Assembly: GCF_002915175.1 (NCBI RefSeq)
Contig: NZ_NXEJ01000015.1
Location: forward strand, 1-35,689
Direction of reading: 5' to 3'
From: Agrobacterium rosae
Lineage (GTDB): Bacteria > Pseudomonadota > Alphaproteobacteria > Rhizobiales > Rhizobiaceae
Length of the DNA stretch: 35,689 nucleotides
The notes under the pieces were generated by a model, which did no database searches, was not told the DNA's origin, and saw nothing but the letters and a program-made list of their open reading frames with translations. Made by a program: the position numbers and the translations under genes. The stretch's first letter is position 1, and each line of letters starts with the position of its first letter. Below, one piece after another: positions 15,885 to 23,846 of this stretch.

Positions 15885-16988
15885 TCAGGCGGCTGCCTTC
15901 CTCTTTGCGTCTTCGCGCTCGCGGATGCCTTCGCGCACGAGGGGCAGGATGTATCGCCCGTAATCGATGGCGTCGTTGAAATTATCGTAGCCTCGGATCG
16001 AGATCAGATCGCAGCCGAGATCGATGTAATCGAGAATGGAATCGGCGATGGTGCGCGGAGATCCCACCAGCGCGGTTGTCGCACCGCTTGCATTGGTCGC
16101 GGTAACAGTCGGGTACCAAAGCGCCCGGTCATGCACATCGCCGCGCTTTGCGATATCGAGAAGACGCTGCGAGCCGACATTGGCTGGTGTGATCGCATTG
16201 ACGGGAGCGCGGGAAAGGCCCTTTTGACGGTTGGCATTCAGCTGATCGAGAACGCGATGCGCCTTTTCCCAAGCCAGTTCATCCGTTTCTGCGACGATGG
16301 GCCGGAAGGTGACCCAGATACGCGGACGATCTGTTCGGCCAGCCTTTGCCGCTTCGGCATAGATGCGGTCGATTTGCTGCTTCGTTTCCGCGAGAGGTTC
16401 ACCCCAAAGACCGAAAATGTCGCATAGGGAGCCACCGATGCGATAGGCAGCGTCGGAGGAGCCGCCAAGGGAGATCGGGATAAGGCCGTTTGTCGGACGC
16501 ACAGCACTACGGAACTGCTTGAACTGATAATATTTTCCATCGAAGTCGAAGGGTTCGGTAGATGTCCACGCCAGCCGGAGAATGCGGATATATTCCTCCT
16601 GCCGTTCGTATCGCTCGTCCTTGGTGAGAAAATCTCCTTCGCGCGCCTGTTCATCGTCGCTACCACCAGCGATGAAGTGGACGACCACGCGGCCACCGCT
16701 TAACTGATCAAGTGTGGCAAGTGATTTCGCAGCCACCGTCGGATAAACCGTGTTCGGTCGCAGGGCGACAATGATCTTGATGTGCTTGGTGTGCGCCAGC
16801 ACGGTGGCACCCAGCGTGAATGGATCAAAAGAAGAGGACGAATAGGGAATGAGTGTATAGTTGAACCCGTAATCGTCGAGCGCGCGCGCATAACGCTCCA
16901 GAAACAGCGGATCAATGGGAGCATCCGGAACAGGATTTAGATCATTTGACGCATTGGGAAAGCTGACGCTTATGAATTCCGCGGCCAT
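15885..16988 (-). CDS. SsuD-like FMNH2-dependent alkanesulfonate monooxygenase (LLM family)
   Basis: A 367-residue luciferase-like monooxygenase of the SsuD type. These enzymes use reduced FMN and oxygen to split the C-S bond of sulfonates, releasing sulfite as a sulfur source. The barrel is visible from FLERYARALDDYGFNYTLIP through HTKHIKIIVALRPNTVYPTV, then LDQLSGGRVVVHFIAGGSDD, a hallmark segment of SsuD-type LLM proteins. ISLGGSSDAAYRI and the C-terminal VGSPRTIADSILDYIDLGCD complete the family pattern. Substrate is not determinable from sequence. It is the first gene of a two-gene unit, and a 40-bp element shared with two neighbouring units lies 57-96 bp before its start. No flavin reductase gene is adjacent, so FMNH2 must come from elsewhere. 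Confidence 0.85.
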   Translation of the reverse strand: MAAEFISVSFPNASNDLNPVPDAPIDPLFLERYARALDDYGFNYTLIPYSSSSFDPFTLGATVLAHTKHIKIIVALRPNTVYPTVAAKSLATLDQLSGGRVVVHFIAGGSDDEQAREGDFLTKDERYERQEEYIRILRLAWTSTEPFDFDGKYYQFKQFRSAVRPTNGLIPISLGGSSDAAYRIGGSLCDIFGLWGEPLAETKQQIDRIYAEAAKAGRTDRPRIWVTFRPIVAETDELAWEKAHRVLDQLNANRQKGLSRAPVNAITPANVGSQRLLDIAKRGDVHDRALWYPTVTATNASGATTALVGSPRTIADSILDYIDLGCDLISIRGYDNFNDAIDYGRYILPLVREGIREREDAKRKAAA

Positions 16989-17044
16989 GGGAGCTCCTTT
17001 GTGTTCTCGAATGTTGGTAAAAGCTAAAGCCCGGCTCGCAAATG

Positions 17045-17084
17045 AGGAAGACAGGTCTTTCTATTTCTATGGATATTATAGAAA
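17045..17084 (-). promoter_or_regulatory. Shared 40-bp regulatory element, copy A
   Basis: Written on the plus strand the element begins AGGAAGACAGGTCTTTCTAT and ends ATAGAAA. It includes a 5-2-5 dyad AAGAC-AG-GTCTT (17048-17059) and a perfect 7-7-7 inverted repeat TTTCTAT-N7-ATAGAAA (17064-17084). It matches copy C (28561-28600) at 31 of 40 positions and copy B (23743-23782) at 26 of 40, counted by eye without gaps. It sits upstream of the SsuD-like gene. The regulator is unknown. Confidence 0.6.
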
Positions 17085-17116
17085 ATATTGCCTGACTACA
17101 GAGGCGCTCTAGAACC

Positions 17117-18229
17117 TCAGATCGAAGATTGCTTCAGAGACGTGTCGAGACTCGCGGGCGTCCAACCCAATGCGGGCGCGACAGTCGTTGCCAGATCACT
17201 AAGCAGACGAATATTGTCGGAAAGGCAAAAGGCTGGCGGCAAGAACAGTACGAGTTCATCGGCTGCAGCCAAGCCTGGATCGTTAAAGACTGCCTCTATG
17301 ACCTCATCCGCTGAGCCCTGAAAAACAGGAGAAATCTGTGCTCTGGAAGGTGCGCTGGCAGGCGCAAGCGCACCCTTGGGCCGCGAGGCGGCAATGCCCA
17401 CCGTTCGGCGCTCAAGATCGTAGGCCGCATATTTTTCCCGCAATTCAGGCGTCGTGCCGACCAGAATGGAGGCTGCGACAGCGACTGGCGGCGGCGGTGT
17501 CTTCCACAAGCGCAGCCAGTGGGTGCGGTACGCCTCGATGATGCGGGCCTGATAGTGCCCAAAGCTCTCGCCTTCGTCATAACCGTGCAGAACCGTACCG
17601 GATATAAGGCCGATACCGAGTTCAGCCGCCTGAACAGCAGAATCGATGCTGGCAGACCCTTGCCGGATGCGACTGCACAATGTCGGACTGTGCGGCGTCA
17701 CGCGCAACTCTGCGCCGACTGGCACCCCGTTGTTCTTCTCGGTGACGGTGTGCAGAACATCTCCTGATATAGCTGACAGGAAGCGCGATTGACGACGTTT
17801 GGCCTCTGTTCGAGAGTCGGTATCGACGTCACCGAAAACAGCGTCGAACGCGCCATTGGCACCGGTCGAAATCGCAAGTTCAAGCCGCCCGTCAATCAAT
17901 AGGTCTGTCGTCGCAGCCGCCTCCGCCAGCAGAATTGGGTCCTGATAGCGCATGGGAATGACGGCCGAACCAAGCGTGATGTTGTGTGTGTGCTGGCCGA
18001 CAGCTGCGAAAAACGGAAGCGGGGAGGAAAGATAGTGGTCGAAATGCCGCTGATAGGCCCATCCCGACTGGTATCCCAGACGTTCTGCCTGTTTGAACAG
18101 CTCGATGCCCTCCCGCAGCCCATGGGCCGGTCCATCTTCGTCATTGAACGAAACACGCGTATTGAACCCCAATCGCTGTTTCGGTCGAAACGAAACCGGA
18201 AGCTCTGCGGAAGGGGCTGCGATATTCAT
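17117..18229 (-). CDS. LLM-class flavin-dependent oxidoreductase
   Basis: A 370-residue luciferase-like flavin enzyme, different from the SsuD-like one. The start of the barrel reads RLGFNTRVSFNDEDGPAHGL, then AERLGYQSGWAYQRHFDHY, then HTHNITLGSAVIPMRYQDPI with LLIDGRLELAISTGANGAF. These are standard LLM landmarks (the conserved H-x-x-H area and the GRL-x-L segment). It overlaps the ATPase gene by 4 bp (ATGA) and is therefore the last gene of the ABC operon. An LLM enzyme coupled to a peptide-type importer suggests oxygenolytic breakdown of the imported compound. Plausible substrates are thioethers, sulfonates or modified peptides; this is inference. Confidence 0.82.
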   Translation of the reverse strand: MNIAAPSAELPVSFRPKQRLGFNTRVSFNDEDGPAHGLREGIELFKQAERLGYQSGWAYQRHFDHYLSSPLPFFAAVGQHTHNITLGSAVIPMRYQDPILLAEAAATTDLLIDGRLELAISTGANGAFDAVFGDVDTDSRTEAKRRQSRFLSAISGDVLHTVTEKNNGVPVGAELRVTPHSPTLCSRIRQGSASIDSAVQAAELGIGLISGTVLHGYDEGESFGHYQARIIEAYRTHWLRLWKTPPPPVAVAASILVGTTPELREKYAAYDLERRTVGIAASRPKGALAPASAPSRAQISPVFQGSADEVIEAVFNDPGLAAADELVLFLPPAFCLSDNIRLLSDLATTVAPALGWTPASLDTSLKQSSI

Positions 18230-19950
18230 CCGATATGTTCCTTGCGTTGAACGCGTTGGATCGCGCGCTTTGAGCCATTGACCTCGGCAATCCCGGAGGG
18301 GATGGAATCCAGCAGTGAGGCCGTGTAGTCGTGCTGTGGATTGGCGAAGATGTCCGACAAGCTTCCATGCTCGACAATGCGACCCCGCTGCATGACGGAG
18401 ACCGTATGTGCAAGCTGGCGAACGAGTGCGAGATCATGGGACACGAAGACATAGGTCAGGCCCAATTTTGCCTGGAGCGACAGCAACACCTCGACAATGT
18501 CGGCCTGCACGCTGACATCAAGTGCCGAGGTTGGTTCATCCAGCACGATGACGTCCGGCCTCAAAACGAGCGCGCGCGCGATTGCCACCCGTTGACGTTG
18601 CCCACCCGACAAAGCTGACGGCTTGCGTTCCAGCAGGTTTTCGCTCAATCCCACATTGGCGATCGCTTCCTTGACCGCCTCGGAGCGCTCATTTGGCGTC
18701 CCGATCTTGAAGCGGTCCAGTGGTTCGCGAATGAGCTGCTCGACCTTCCAGGCAGGATCAAGCGAGGTGAAGGGATTCTGATAGACCAGTTGCAGGTGCC
18801 GCCAGACGGATCGAAGATCCGAGCGGCTCTTGCTGCTGACGACATCTTCGCCAACGGTGATCGAACCGGCTTCCGGCTCTTCAAGCCCAAGCAGAAGGCG
18901 TATCGTCGTCGTCTTGCCCGAGCCGGACTCGCCAACAAGCGCGTGAGTCGTACCTGCGGGGACGCTGAAGGAGATATCGTCCACGGCTGTCAGAATGTTG
19001 CCGTCAACCGTGAAGCTCTTGGTGACACCGTTGACCGAAATTTTCGCAGGTTTCTTTTGCGTGTTCTGCTTGAAACCCGGGTCGCGCAGCTTTGCGTAGC
19101 GGTTTGGATTAAGAGCTGGCACGTCACCGTGAAGCTTCTTTGCGTAAAGAGAGTTGGGGGACGAAAAGACAGTGGATGTCTTGCCGGCTTCCTGGATGAC
19201 ACCGTTTTTGAGGACGACCAGGCTGTCAGCACGTTCTGCGGCAATGGCAAGATCATGCGTAATCAGCAGGAGGCTGATGTTCAGCTCTTCCTGCAACCGT
19301 GAAAGCAGATCGAGGATACGTTTCTGAATGGTCACATCGAGCGCGGAGGTTGGCTCATCGGCAACCAGAAGGGCAGGGCGGGGCAAAATCGCAAGCGCAA
19401 TCAGAACACGTTGCAGCATTCCGCCAGAAAGCTGATGCGGATAGGAATCATACGCACGTTGAGGATTGTCGAGGCCGACCTTGGCAAAGGTCTCCAAAAT
19501 GAGCGCCTTGCGAACCGCCGGATTGACCTCATCCGTCAGGGCCGCGGCTTCAAGCGCCTGAGAGCCGATGGTGCGGACAGGATTGAGGGAATTGCCTGGA
19601 TCCTGCGGGACAAACCCAATCTCCCGGCCGCGATACGGCCTGAAGCGCCTTTCGGGAAGAGCGAGTATATCCTGTCTGTCGAACACCACCTTGCCCGTTG
19701 CGGCTGCGCCATTGGGGAGGAGCCGTAGAACCGCTTTTGCGATCGTGGACTTACCCGAGCCCGATTCACCGATGAGGGCCAGGCTTTCGCCGCGCCGGAT
19801 TTCAAAGCCGACATTGTGAACGACCTCTTGTTGACCATAAGAAACGCCAAGATTTTCCACCGTCAGGAGCGGTGTTGCGGGTCGTGATGACGGAAGCCGA
19901 GTTTCAGTTTCGATCTCGGTGGGCGCTATCAGTGCGATTTGCGAAGCCAT
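18226..19950 (-). CDS. Fused double ABC ATPase, DppD-DppF type
   Basis: A 574-residue ATPase with two nucleotide-binding domains, energising the adjacent peptide-type importer. Domain 1 has GESGSGKST (61-69), LSGGM in the signature position (a Gln-to-Met change), and [12 protein letters not shown]. Domain 2 has GESGSGKTT, the canonical ALSGGQRQR, and [12 protein letters not shown]. The start is taken at ATG 19948-19950 (MASQIALIAP), with AGGA about 7 nt upstream, giving a 22-bp overlap with the permease gene. The frame is open 24 codons further, but that part would lie wholly inside the permease gene. The altered first signature motif is common in the DppD half of such pairs. Confidence 0.9.
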   Translation of the reverse strand: MASQIALIAPTEIETETRLPSSRPATPLLTVENLGVSYGQQEVVHNVGFEIRRGESLALIGESGSGKSTIAKAVLRLLPNGAAATGKVVFDRQDILALPERRFRPYRGREIGFVPQDPGNSLNPVRTIGSQALEAAALTDEVNPAVRKALILETFAKVGLDNPQRAYDSYPHQLSGGMLQRVLIALAILPRPALLVADEPTSALDVTIQKRILDLLSRLQEELNISLLLITHDLAIAAERADSLVVLKNGVIQEAGKTSTVFSSPNSLYAKKLHGDVPALNPNRYAKLRDPGFKQNTQKKPAKISVNGVTKSFTVDGNILTAVDDISFSVPAGTTHALVGESGSGKTTTIRLLLGLEEPEAGSITVGEDVVSSKSRSDLRSVWRHLQLVYQNPFTSLDPAWKVEQLIREPLDRFKIGTPNERSEAVKEAIANVGLSENLLERKPSALSGGQRQRVAIARALVLRPDVIVLDEPTSALDVSVQADIVEVLLSLQAKLGLTYVFVSHDLALVRQLAHTVSVMQRGRIVEHGSLSDIFANPQHDYTASLLDSIPSGIAEVNGSKRAIQRVQRKEHIG

Positions 19951-20774
19951 CGGCTGATCCTGTTGACAGAGAGGACGGTCACGATCGTAACGAACGCGGG
20001 CGCATAAACGAGCCAGGGCCATTTGAGGTAGTCTTTGCCGATAGAGATCAGCAGGCCCCAGTCGGAGGAGGGTGGCGGGTCGCCATAGCCGAGGAAAGCC
20101 AGGCTTGCGATGACGAGGATGGACTCGCCGAATTGCAACACGGCAAGCGGCAGCATCGAGCGCGATGCATTGGGCAGCACATGCCTCAGAACGATAAAGC
20201 GACGCGAACCGCCGAGTAAAAATGACGCCTCGACAAAGGTCGCTTGGCGGGTCTTGATGACTTCGGAGCGGGCCACCCGCGCAAAGAAGGCGATGGCCGA
20301 AATCCCCGTTGCGATTGCCGCATTGATTGTTTCAAAGCCGATGGCCGTGACGATGATGACGGCAAGCAGAAATTTCGGGATCGACAGCAGCACATCGACA
20401 AGTCGGGCAAAGACGACGTCGATCCACCCACCGAAGAAACCGGCAAGCAGTCCGATCAGGCCGCCAATCACCACACCAATCACCACGGCGACCAGTGCGC
20501 TCGATACGGATGACGCGGTGCCGTAAACGACACGCGTGTAGAGGTCACGTCCCAGATGGTCCGTGCCGAACCAGTGGGCCAGGCTTGGTCCAAGCAGTTT
20601 GTCAGCCGGGATACCATTGACCGGGCTGTGGCTGGTAAAGAATTGCGGCGCAATCGACCACGCAACGACGATGGCGATGACCGCAAAGGCGACCGCAACC
20701 GTTGGCGTGATATTCAAGGATTTGATCCTGTCAAAAAAGCTTTCGCCAGAAACCGGACTAGAGATGAGGCTCAT
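19929..20774 (-). CDS. ABC permease, DppC type
   Basis: A 281-residue inner-membrane permease. The first helix is VAVAFAVIAIVVAWSIAPQF. The DppC core follows: HWFGTDHLGRDLYTRVVYGT, then helices VVIGVVIGGLIGLLAGFFGG and FLLAVIIVTAIGFETINAAI. The EAA loop is ASFLLGGSRRFIVLRHVLPN. Unlike AgpC it has no long periplasmic insert. It overlaps the DppB-type gene by 4 bp and the ATPase gene by 22 bp, so the three are translationally linked. Confidence 0.9.
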   Translation of the reverse strand: MSLISSPVSGESFFDRIKSLNITPTVAVAFAVIAIVVAWSIAPQFFTSHSPVNGIPADKLLGPSLAHWFGTDHLGRDLYTRVVYGTASSVSSALVAVVIGVVIGGLIGLLAGFFGGWIDVVFARLVDVLLSIPKFLLAVIIVTAIGFETINAAIATGISAIAFFARVARSEVIKTRQATFVEASFLLGGSRRFIVLRHVLPNASRSMLPLAVLQFGESILVIASLAFLGYGDPPPSSDWGLLISIGKDYLKWPWLVYAPAFVTIVTVLSVNRISRWLRKSH

Positions 20775-21781
20775 GGCTTTGCTCCTGTCCCCAGAGGAAG
20801 ACTTGCGTCATCGGCGATGGACTGGCGACGCTTGGCGCCAATGATGATTTTCACGCGTGGGTCGAGCAATGGATAGAGAAGATCGGCGATCAGATTTACG
20901 ACCACGAAGACGACGGCACCGAGCGAGACAATCGCCTGAAGAACCGGTAGATCCTGCGTGCTCACAGAGCGTTGCACCAGACTACCAATTCCCGTGCGCC
21001 CGAAGACGGTTTCAGTGATCAGCGAATTGCCGAGAAGCTCACCCACCGTGAGTGCAATGACCGTGACGACCGGAAGCGAAGCGGGCTTGAGAAGATGGGT
21101 GGCAAAGAGCCGCCTCGGCCCAATGCCGCGGCTGCGCGCCACCGCTGCGTAATCCTGCTCGGCCTCATGATCGAGATTGGCAATCAGAACTTCCGCAATC
21201 TGCGCGGAAAAAGGAATGCCGATCGTGATGGCGGCAAAGAAGGTTGCCCAAAAACTGTCCGGCTCGATCACCCGGAACAGTCTCAGCTGAAATCCGAAAA
21301 GATGGATCAGGAACAGGCCGATGACAAAGTTTGGTGTCGACAAGAAAAGTGAGGGAAAGGCCCGAAGCAAGCCTTGCCCATATTTCTTCGGCACAACCTG
21401 CGTACCATAGGCAACAGTAAAGGCCAGGATCAGGGCAACCGTTAAGCCTGATGCCGCCAGAACGAGAGTCGATGGCAGAACCTCGGCAATCAAGGTTGAG
21501 ACGGGCCGATTTGAGCGCATCGACATGCCGAGATCGCCGGTAAGAAATGACGATAGAGAGTGCCAAAGCTGTACGATGACCGGTTGATCCAACCCTTGCG
21601 CAGCGATGATCTCGGCAATTTCCTGTTCGGTAAAGCCGTTTTGCGGGTTGCGCAAAACGCTGGTAATCGGGTCGCCAGGCAAAATGCTGACGACCACGAA
21701 GGTGAAGATATAGGCCAGAAGGATGACGACAATCGCTTGGCCGAGCCGTTTTGCGGCGTAGGTTAGGTAAGCATTGCTCAT
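20771..21781 (-). CDS. ABC permease, DppB type
   Basis: A 336-residue permease pairing with the DppC-type protein. The N-terminal helix GQAIVVILLAYIFTFVVVSI is followed by LPGDPITSVLRNPQNGFTEQ, the usual DppB periplasmic helix. The EAA loop is ARSRGIGPRRLFATHLLKPA. Five to six membrane segments are evident. It starts 36 bp after the binding-protein gene and overlaps the next gene by 4 bp, so it is the second gene of the operon. Confidence 0.9.
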   Translation of the reverse strand: MSNAYLTYAAKRLGQAIVVILLAYIFTFVVVSILPGDPITSVLRNPQNGFTEQEIAEIIAAQGLDQPVIVQLWHSLSSFLTGDLGMSMRSNRPVSTLIAEVLPSTLVLAASGLTVALILAFTVAYGTQVVPKKYGQGLLRAFPSLFLSTPNFVIGLFLIHLFGFQLRLFRVIEPDSFWATFFAAITIGIPFSAQIAEVLIANLDHEAEQDYAAVARSRGIGPRRLFATHLLKPASLPVVTVIALTVGELLGNSLITETVFGRTGIGSLVQRSVSTQDLPVLQAIVSLGAVVFVVVNLIADLLYPLLDPRVKIIIGAKRRQSIADDASLPLGTGAKP

Positions 21782-21817
21782 GCCGTCACCTCCTTGAGTT
21801 TATTCATGAGTTGCGTC

Positions 21818-23473
21818 TCACTCGGCAATGTAAGCCGTGTAGTAGCTGGCATAGGCTACGCCGTTATAGACTTCGCCCTTGAGGTTTGGAGACTGCACAT
21901 AGATACGCTGGACGATCTGTGTGCGCGGAATGAAATAACCCTGCTCCAGAACATATTTCTGCAAATTCTCGAGCAGGGGCTTGCGCTCCTCCACGGAGCC
22001 GGCACCGGCAATCTTGTCGCGCAAATCGTTCAGGGTTGCGTCACGCTCATCCAGAGCAAACCAGTTCTCACCATTATTGGCGTTCGTCAGGATGCTTGCG
22101 ACGGTGCCGGCATCGATGAAACTGCGCGTGACTTCGTAGGTCGGCACTGCTGCACCGCCGAACTTGACCTTTTCGCCAAACGTGACGACGTCGTAAGTGC
22201 GAATATTGACCTTCCAGCCAAGTTTTCCGAGCTGTTGTGCAATAAGTTCATCGACGGATTTCGACGTGGCCAGATAGGGGTTGGAATGGATCGTTAACTC
22301 CAGCGGCTTGCCGTCTTTGACACGAACGCCATCCGCGCCCTTCACCCATCCTGCTTCATCCAGAAGCTTTTCCGACTTATCCGGGCTGTAAGCCAAGAGG
22401 TCACTGTGGTCTGTCGCGCCAGGCACGTTGCTCTGGATGAAGGACTTTGCGAGTTGCCAGTCCGGCGTATAGACGGTGTCGATAATTTCCTGGCGATTTA
22501 TGCCGGACTGAAGAGCTTGGCGCACCTTCACGTCGTCATAGGGTTGCAGCTTGGTATTGACGGCCCAACCATTGACGAAACCGAGATAACGTGGCGTCAC
22601 AACGGTAAACCCTTCCTCCTTCAGCGACTTCAACTCCTGGGGAGAGGCATTATAAGCCACATCCGCCTGACCGGACTGGACGGAAGCCACGCGAAGTGAC
22701 GGCTCCGACACGAGTTTGTAGGTGATGGTATCGAGATAGGCCGGACCCGTGTGGCCAACGGCGGACGGACCCCAATTGTAATCCTTGCGCTTGACCAGGG
22801 TGACGTGGTCACCCTCCTTCCAGGATTCAACGACATAGGGGCCACTGCCGGCTGTCTTGCTGAGATCAGCCTGCACGCTTGCGGGCTGGGCAATCGTCTT
22901 GGGAGAGATCAGGATTGAGCCATGGTAGCCAAGCGTTGGTATGAAGCCAAGCGTCGGCTTTTTGAAGAACACCTTCACCGTGGTGGCGTCGATGGCCTCG
23001 GCGCGGTCATAGGTTTTCGGGAAAAGGCCGATGGGGTTGATGCCCTCGTTTTTTCGGCCCGCATACCAGATGTTCAGATTGGCAACCACGGCCTTTGCAT
23101 CCAGGGGTTCGCCGTCCGAAAACGTCACGCCGCTCTTCAAATGAAGGGTGAATTCCGTGGCAGCGTCATTTTGCTCCCACTTCTCGGCGATCCACGGGCT
23201 GGCTTTACCTTCGGAGTCCACATAGAGGAGCTTGTCTGCGACATGGCCCCAGACGTGTCCTTGAAAACTGGATATGGCGCTGTTGTTGGGGATCCAGGTG
23301 TCGCCGAGGGAATCGATCAGGAATGTTATGTCGCCGCCGTCATGCGGGCCGTCTGCCGCCTGAACTGCGAGCGGAGCTGCTGCGGATAGGAAGAGCGCTG
23401 CCGAGGCGGCGATAAATGCCGTAAAAAGCAGCTTGCGTCGGGAAAAAGAGCGTTTTGGGAAGAGTCTGACCAT
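21818..23473 (-). CDS. Periplasmic solute-binding protein, family 5 (DppA/OppA type)
   Basis: A 551-residue binding protein that should deliver substrate to the DppBC-type permeases. The N-terminus has a signal peptide with Arg-rich start (LFPKRSFSRRKLLFTAFIAA), ending near AVQA-AD at about residue 40. The sequence SRRKLL is Tat-like in shape, though a Sec signal is equally likely. Family 5 segments include EKWEQNDAATEFTLHLKSGV followed by FSDGEPLDA, and YDDVKVRQALQSGINRQEII. The substrate is unknown; the LLM genes suggest an organosulfur compound or modified peptide. The ATG lies 270 bp from the shared regulatory element, an unusually long leader. Confidence 0.88.
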   Translation of the reverse strand: MVRLFPKRSFSRRKLLFTAFIAASAALFLSAAAPLAVQAADGPHDGGDITFLIDSLGDTWIPNNSAISSFQGHVWGHVADKLLYVDSEGKASPWIAEKWEQNDAATEFTLHLKSGVTFSDGEPLDAKAVVANLNIWYAGRKNEGINPIGLFPKTYDRAEAIDATTVKVFFKKPTLGFIPTLGYHGSILISPKTIAQPASVQADLSKTAGSGPYVVESWKEGDHVTLVKRKDYNWGPSAVGHTGPAYLDTITYKLVSEPSLRVASVQSGQADVAYNASPQELKSLKEEGFTVVTPRYLGFVNGWAVNTKLQPYDDVKVRQALQSGINRQEIIDTVYTPDWQLAKSFIQSNVPGATDHSDLLAYSPDKSEKLLDEAGWVKGADGVRVKDGKPLELTIHSNPYLATSKSVDELIAQQLGKLGWKVNIRTYDVVTFGEKVKFGGAAVPTYEVTRSFIDAGTVASILTNANNGENWFALDERDATLNDLRDKIAGAGSVEERKPLLENLQKYVLEQGYFIPRTQIVQRIYVQSPNLKGEVYNGVAYASYYTAYIAE

Positions 23474-23846
23474 GATGCAATCCTGAGTGAAAATAGAAAT
23501 TCTCGTTATGTTTGGCTTCTTCAGCGCATCGCAGCCACGCGTCGACGATGTCCGCCGCGTTGCGCTGGCGAGCTGTGGAAGCTTTCGAATGTTGGAAAGG
23601 GAGCGCCGCTAGGGCTGGTGAAGGTCTATCGGAACTCGCCAGCTCGTGGAGCGCACCCGCTTCTACATAATCCGGTCATGACGCAGTCCCTTGCGTTAGA
23701 GCTGTTTATCTTGACCTCTAACCTAGCAGTCGCGCGGCAGAGAGAAAGACTAGTTGTTCTTTTTCTATGGAATTAGGGGATTAATTTATCGCAATTTTCG
23801 CCGCTGTTTGGATTGGTGTTTCAGTACTGTCTTGAACTGGCGTCGG
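23474..23846. other. Intergenic region with a long leader before the binding-protein gene
   Basis: These 373 bp hold no gene. They contain copy B of the shared element (23743-23782). They also contain TCGAATGTTGG at 23585-23595, an 11-mer found again before the SsuD-like gene at 17007-17017. Possible RNA stems are CAGCGCA/TGCGCTG (23522-23528 with 23561-23567) and TTAGAG/CTCTAA (23696-23701 with 23716-23721). No known riboswitch was recognised in the leader. Confidence 0.5.
23743..23782 (-). promoter_or_regulatory. Shared 40-bp regulatory element, copy B
   Basis: The plus-strand read begins AGAAAGACTAGTTGTTCTTT, continues TTCTATGGAA and ends in a diverged final ten bases. It agrees with copy A at 26 of 40 positions; the block TTCTATGGA is identical. 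The right arm of the 7-7-7 repeat seen in copy A is lost here. It lies upstream of the ABC importer operon. Confidence 0.5.

Noticed and set aside
17085..17116. Terminator after the LLM gene of the importer operon
   Set aside because: The only stem is GCCT/AGGC of 4 bp before AATATTTT, too weak to call, and it abuts the next promoter element.
19951..20022. 24-codon N-terminal extension of the leftward ABC ATPase
   Set aside because: It lies wholly inside the permease gene and reads as Arg/Cys-rich shadow sequence; ATG 19950 has AGGA upstream.
23474..23742. SAM-type riboswitch in the importer leader
   Set aside because: No recognisable conserved core was found; only simple inverted arms are present.
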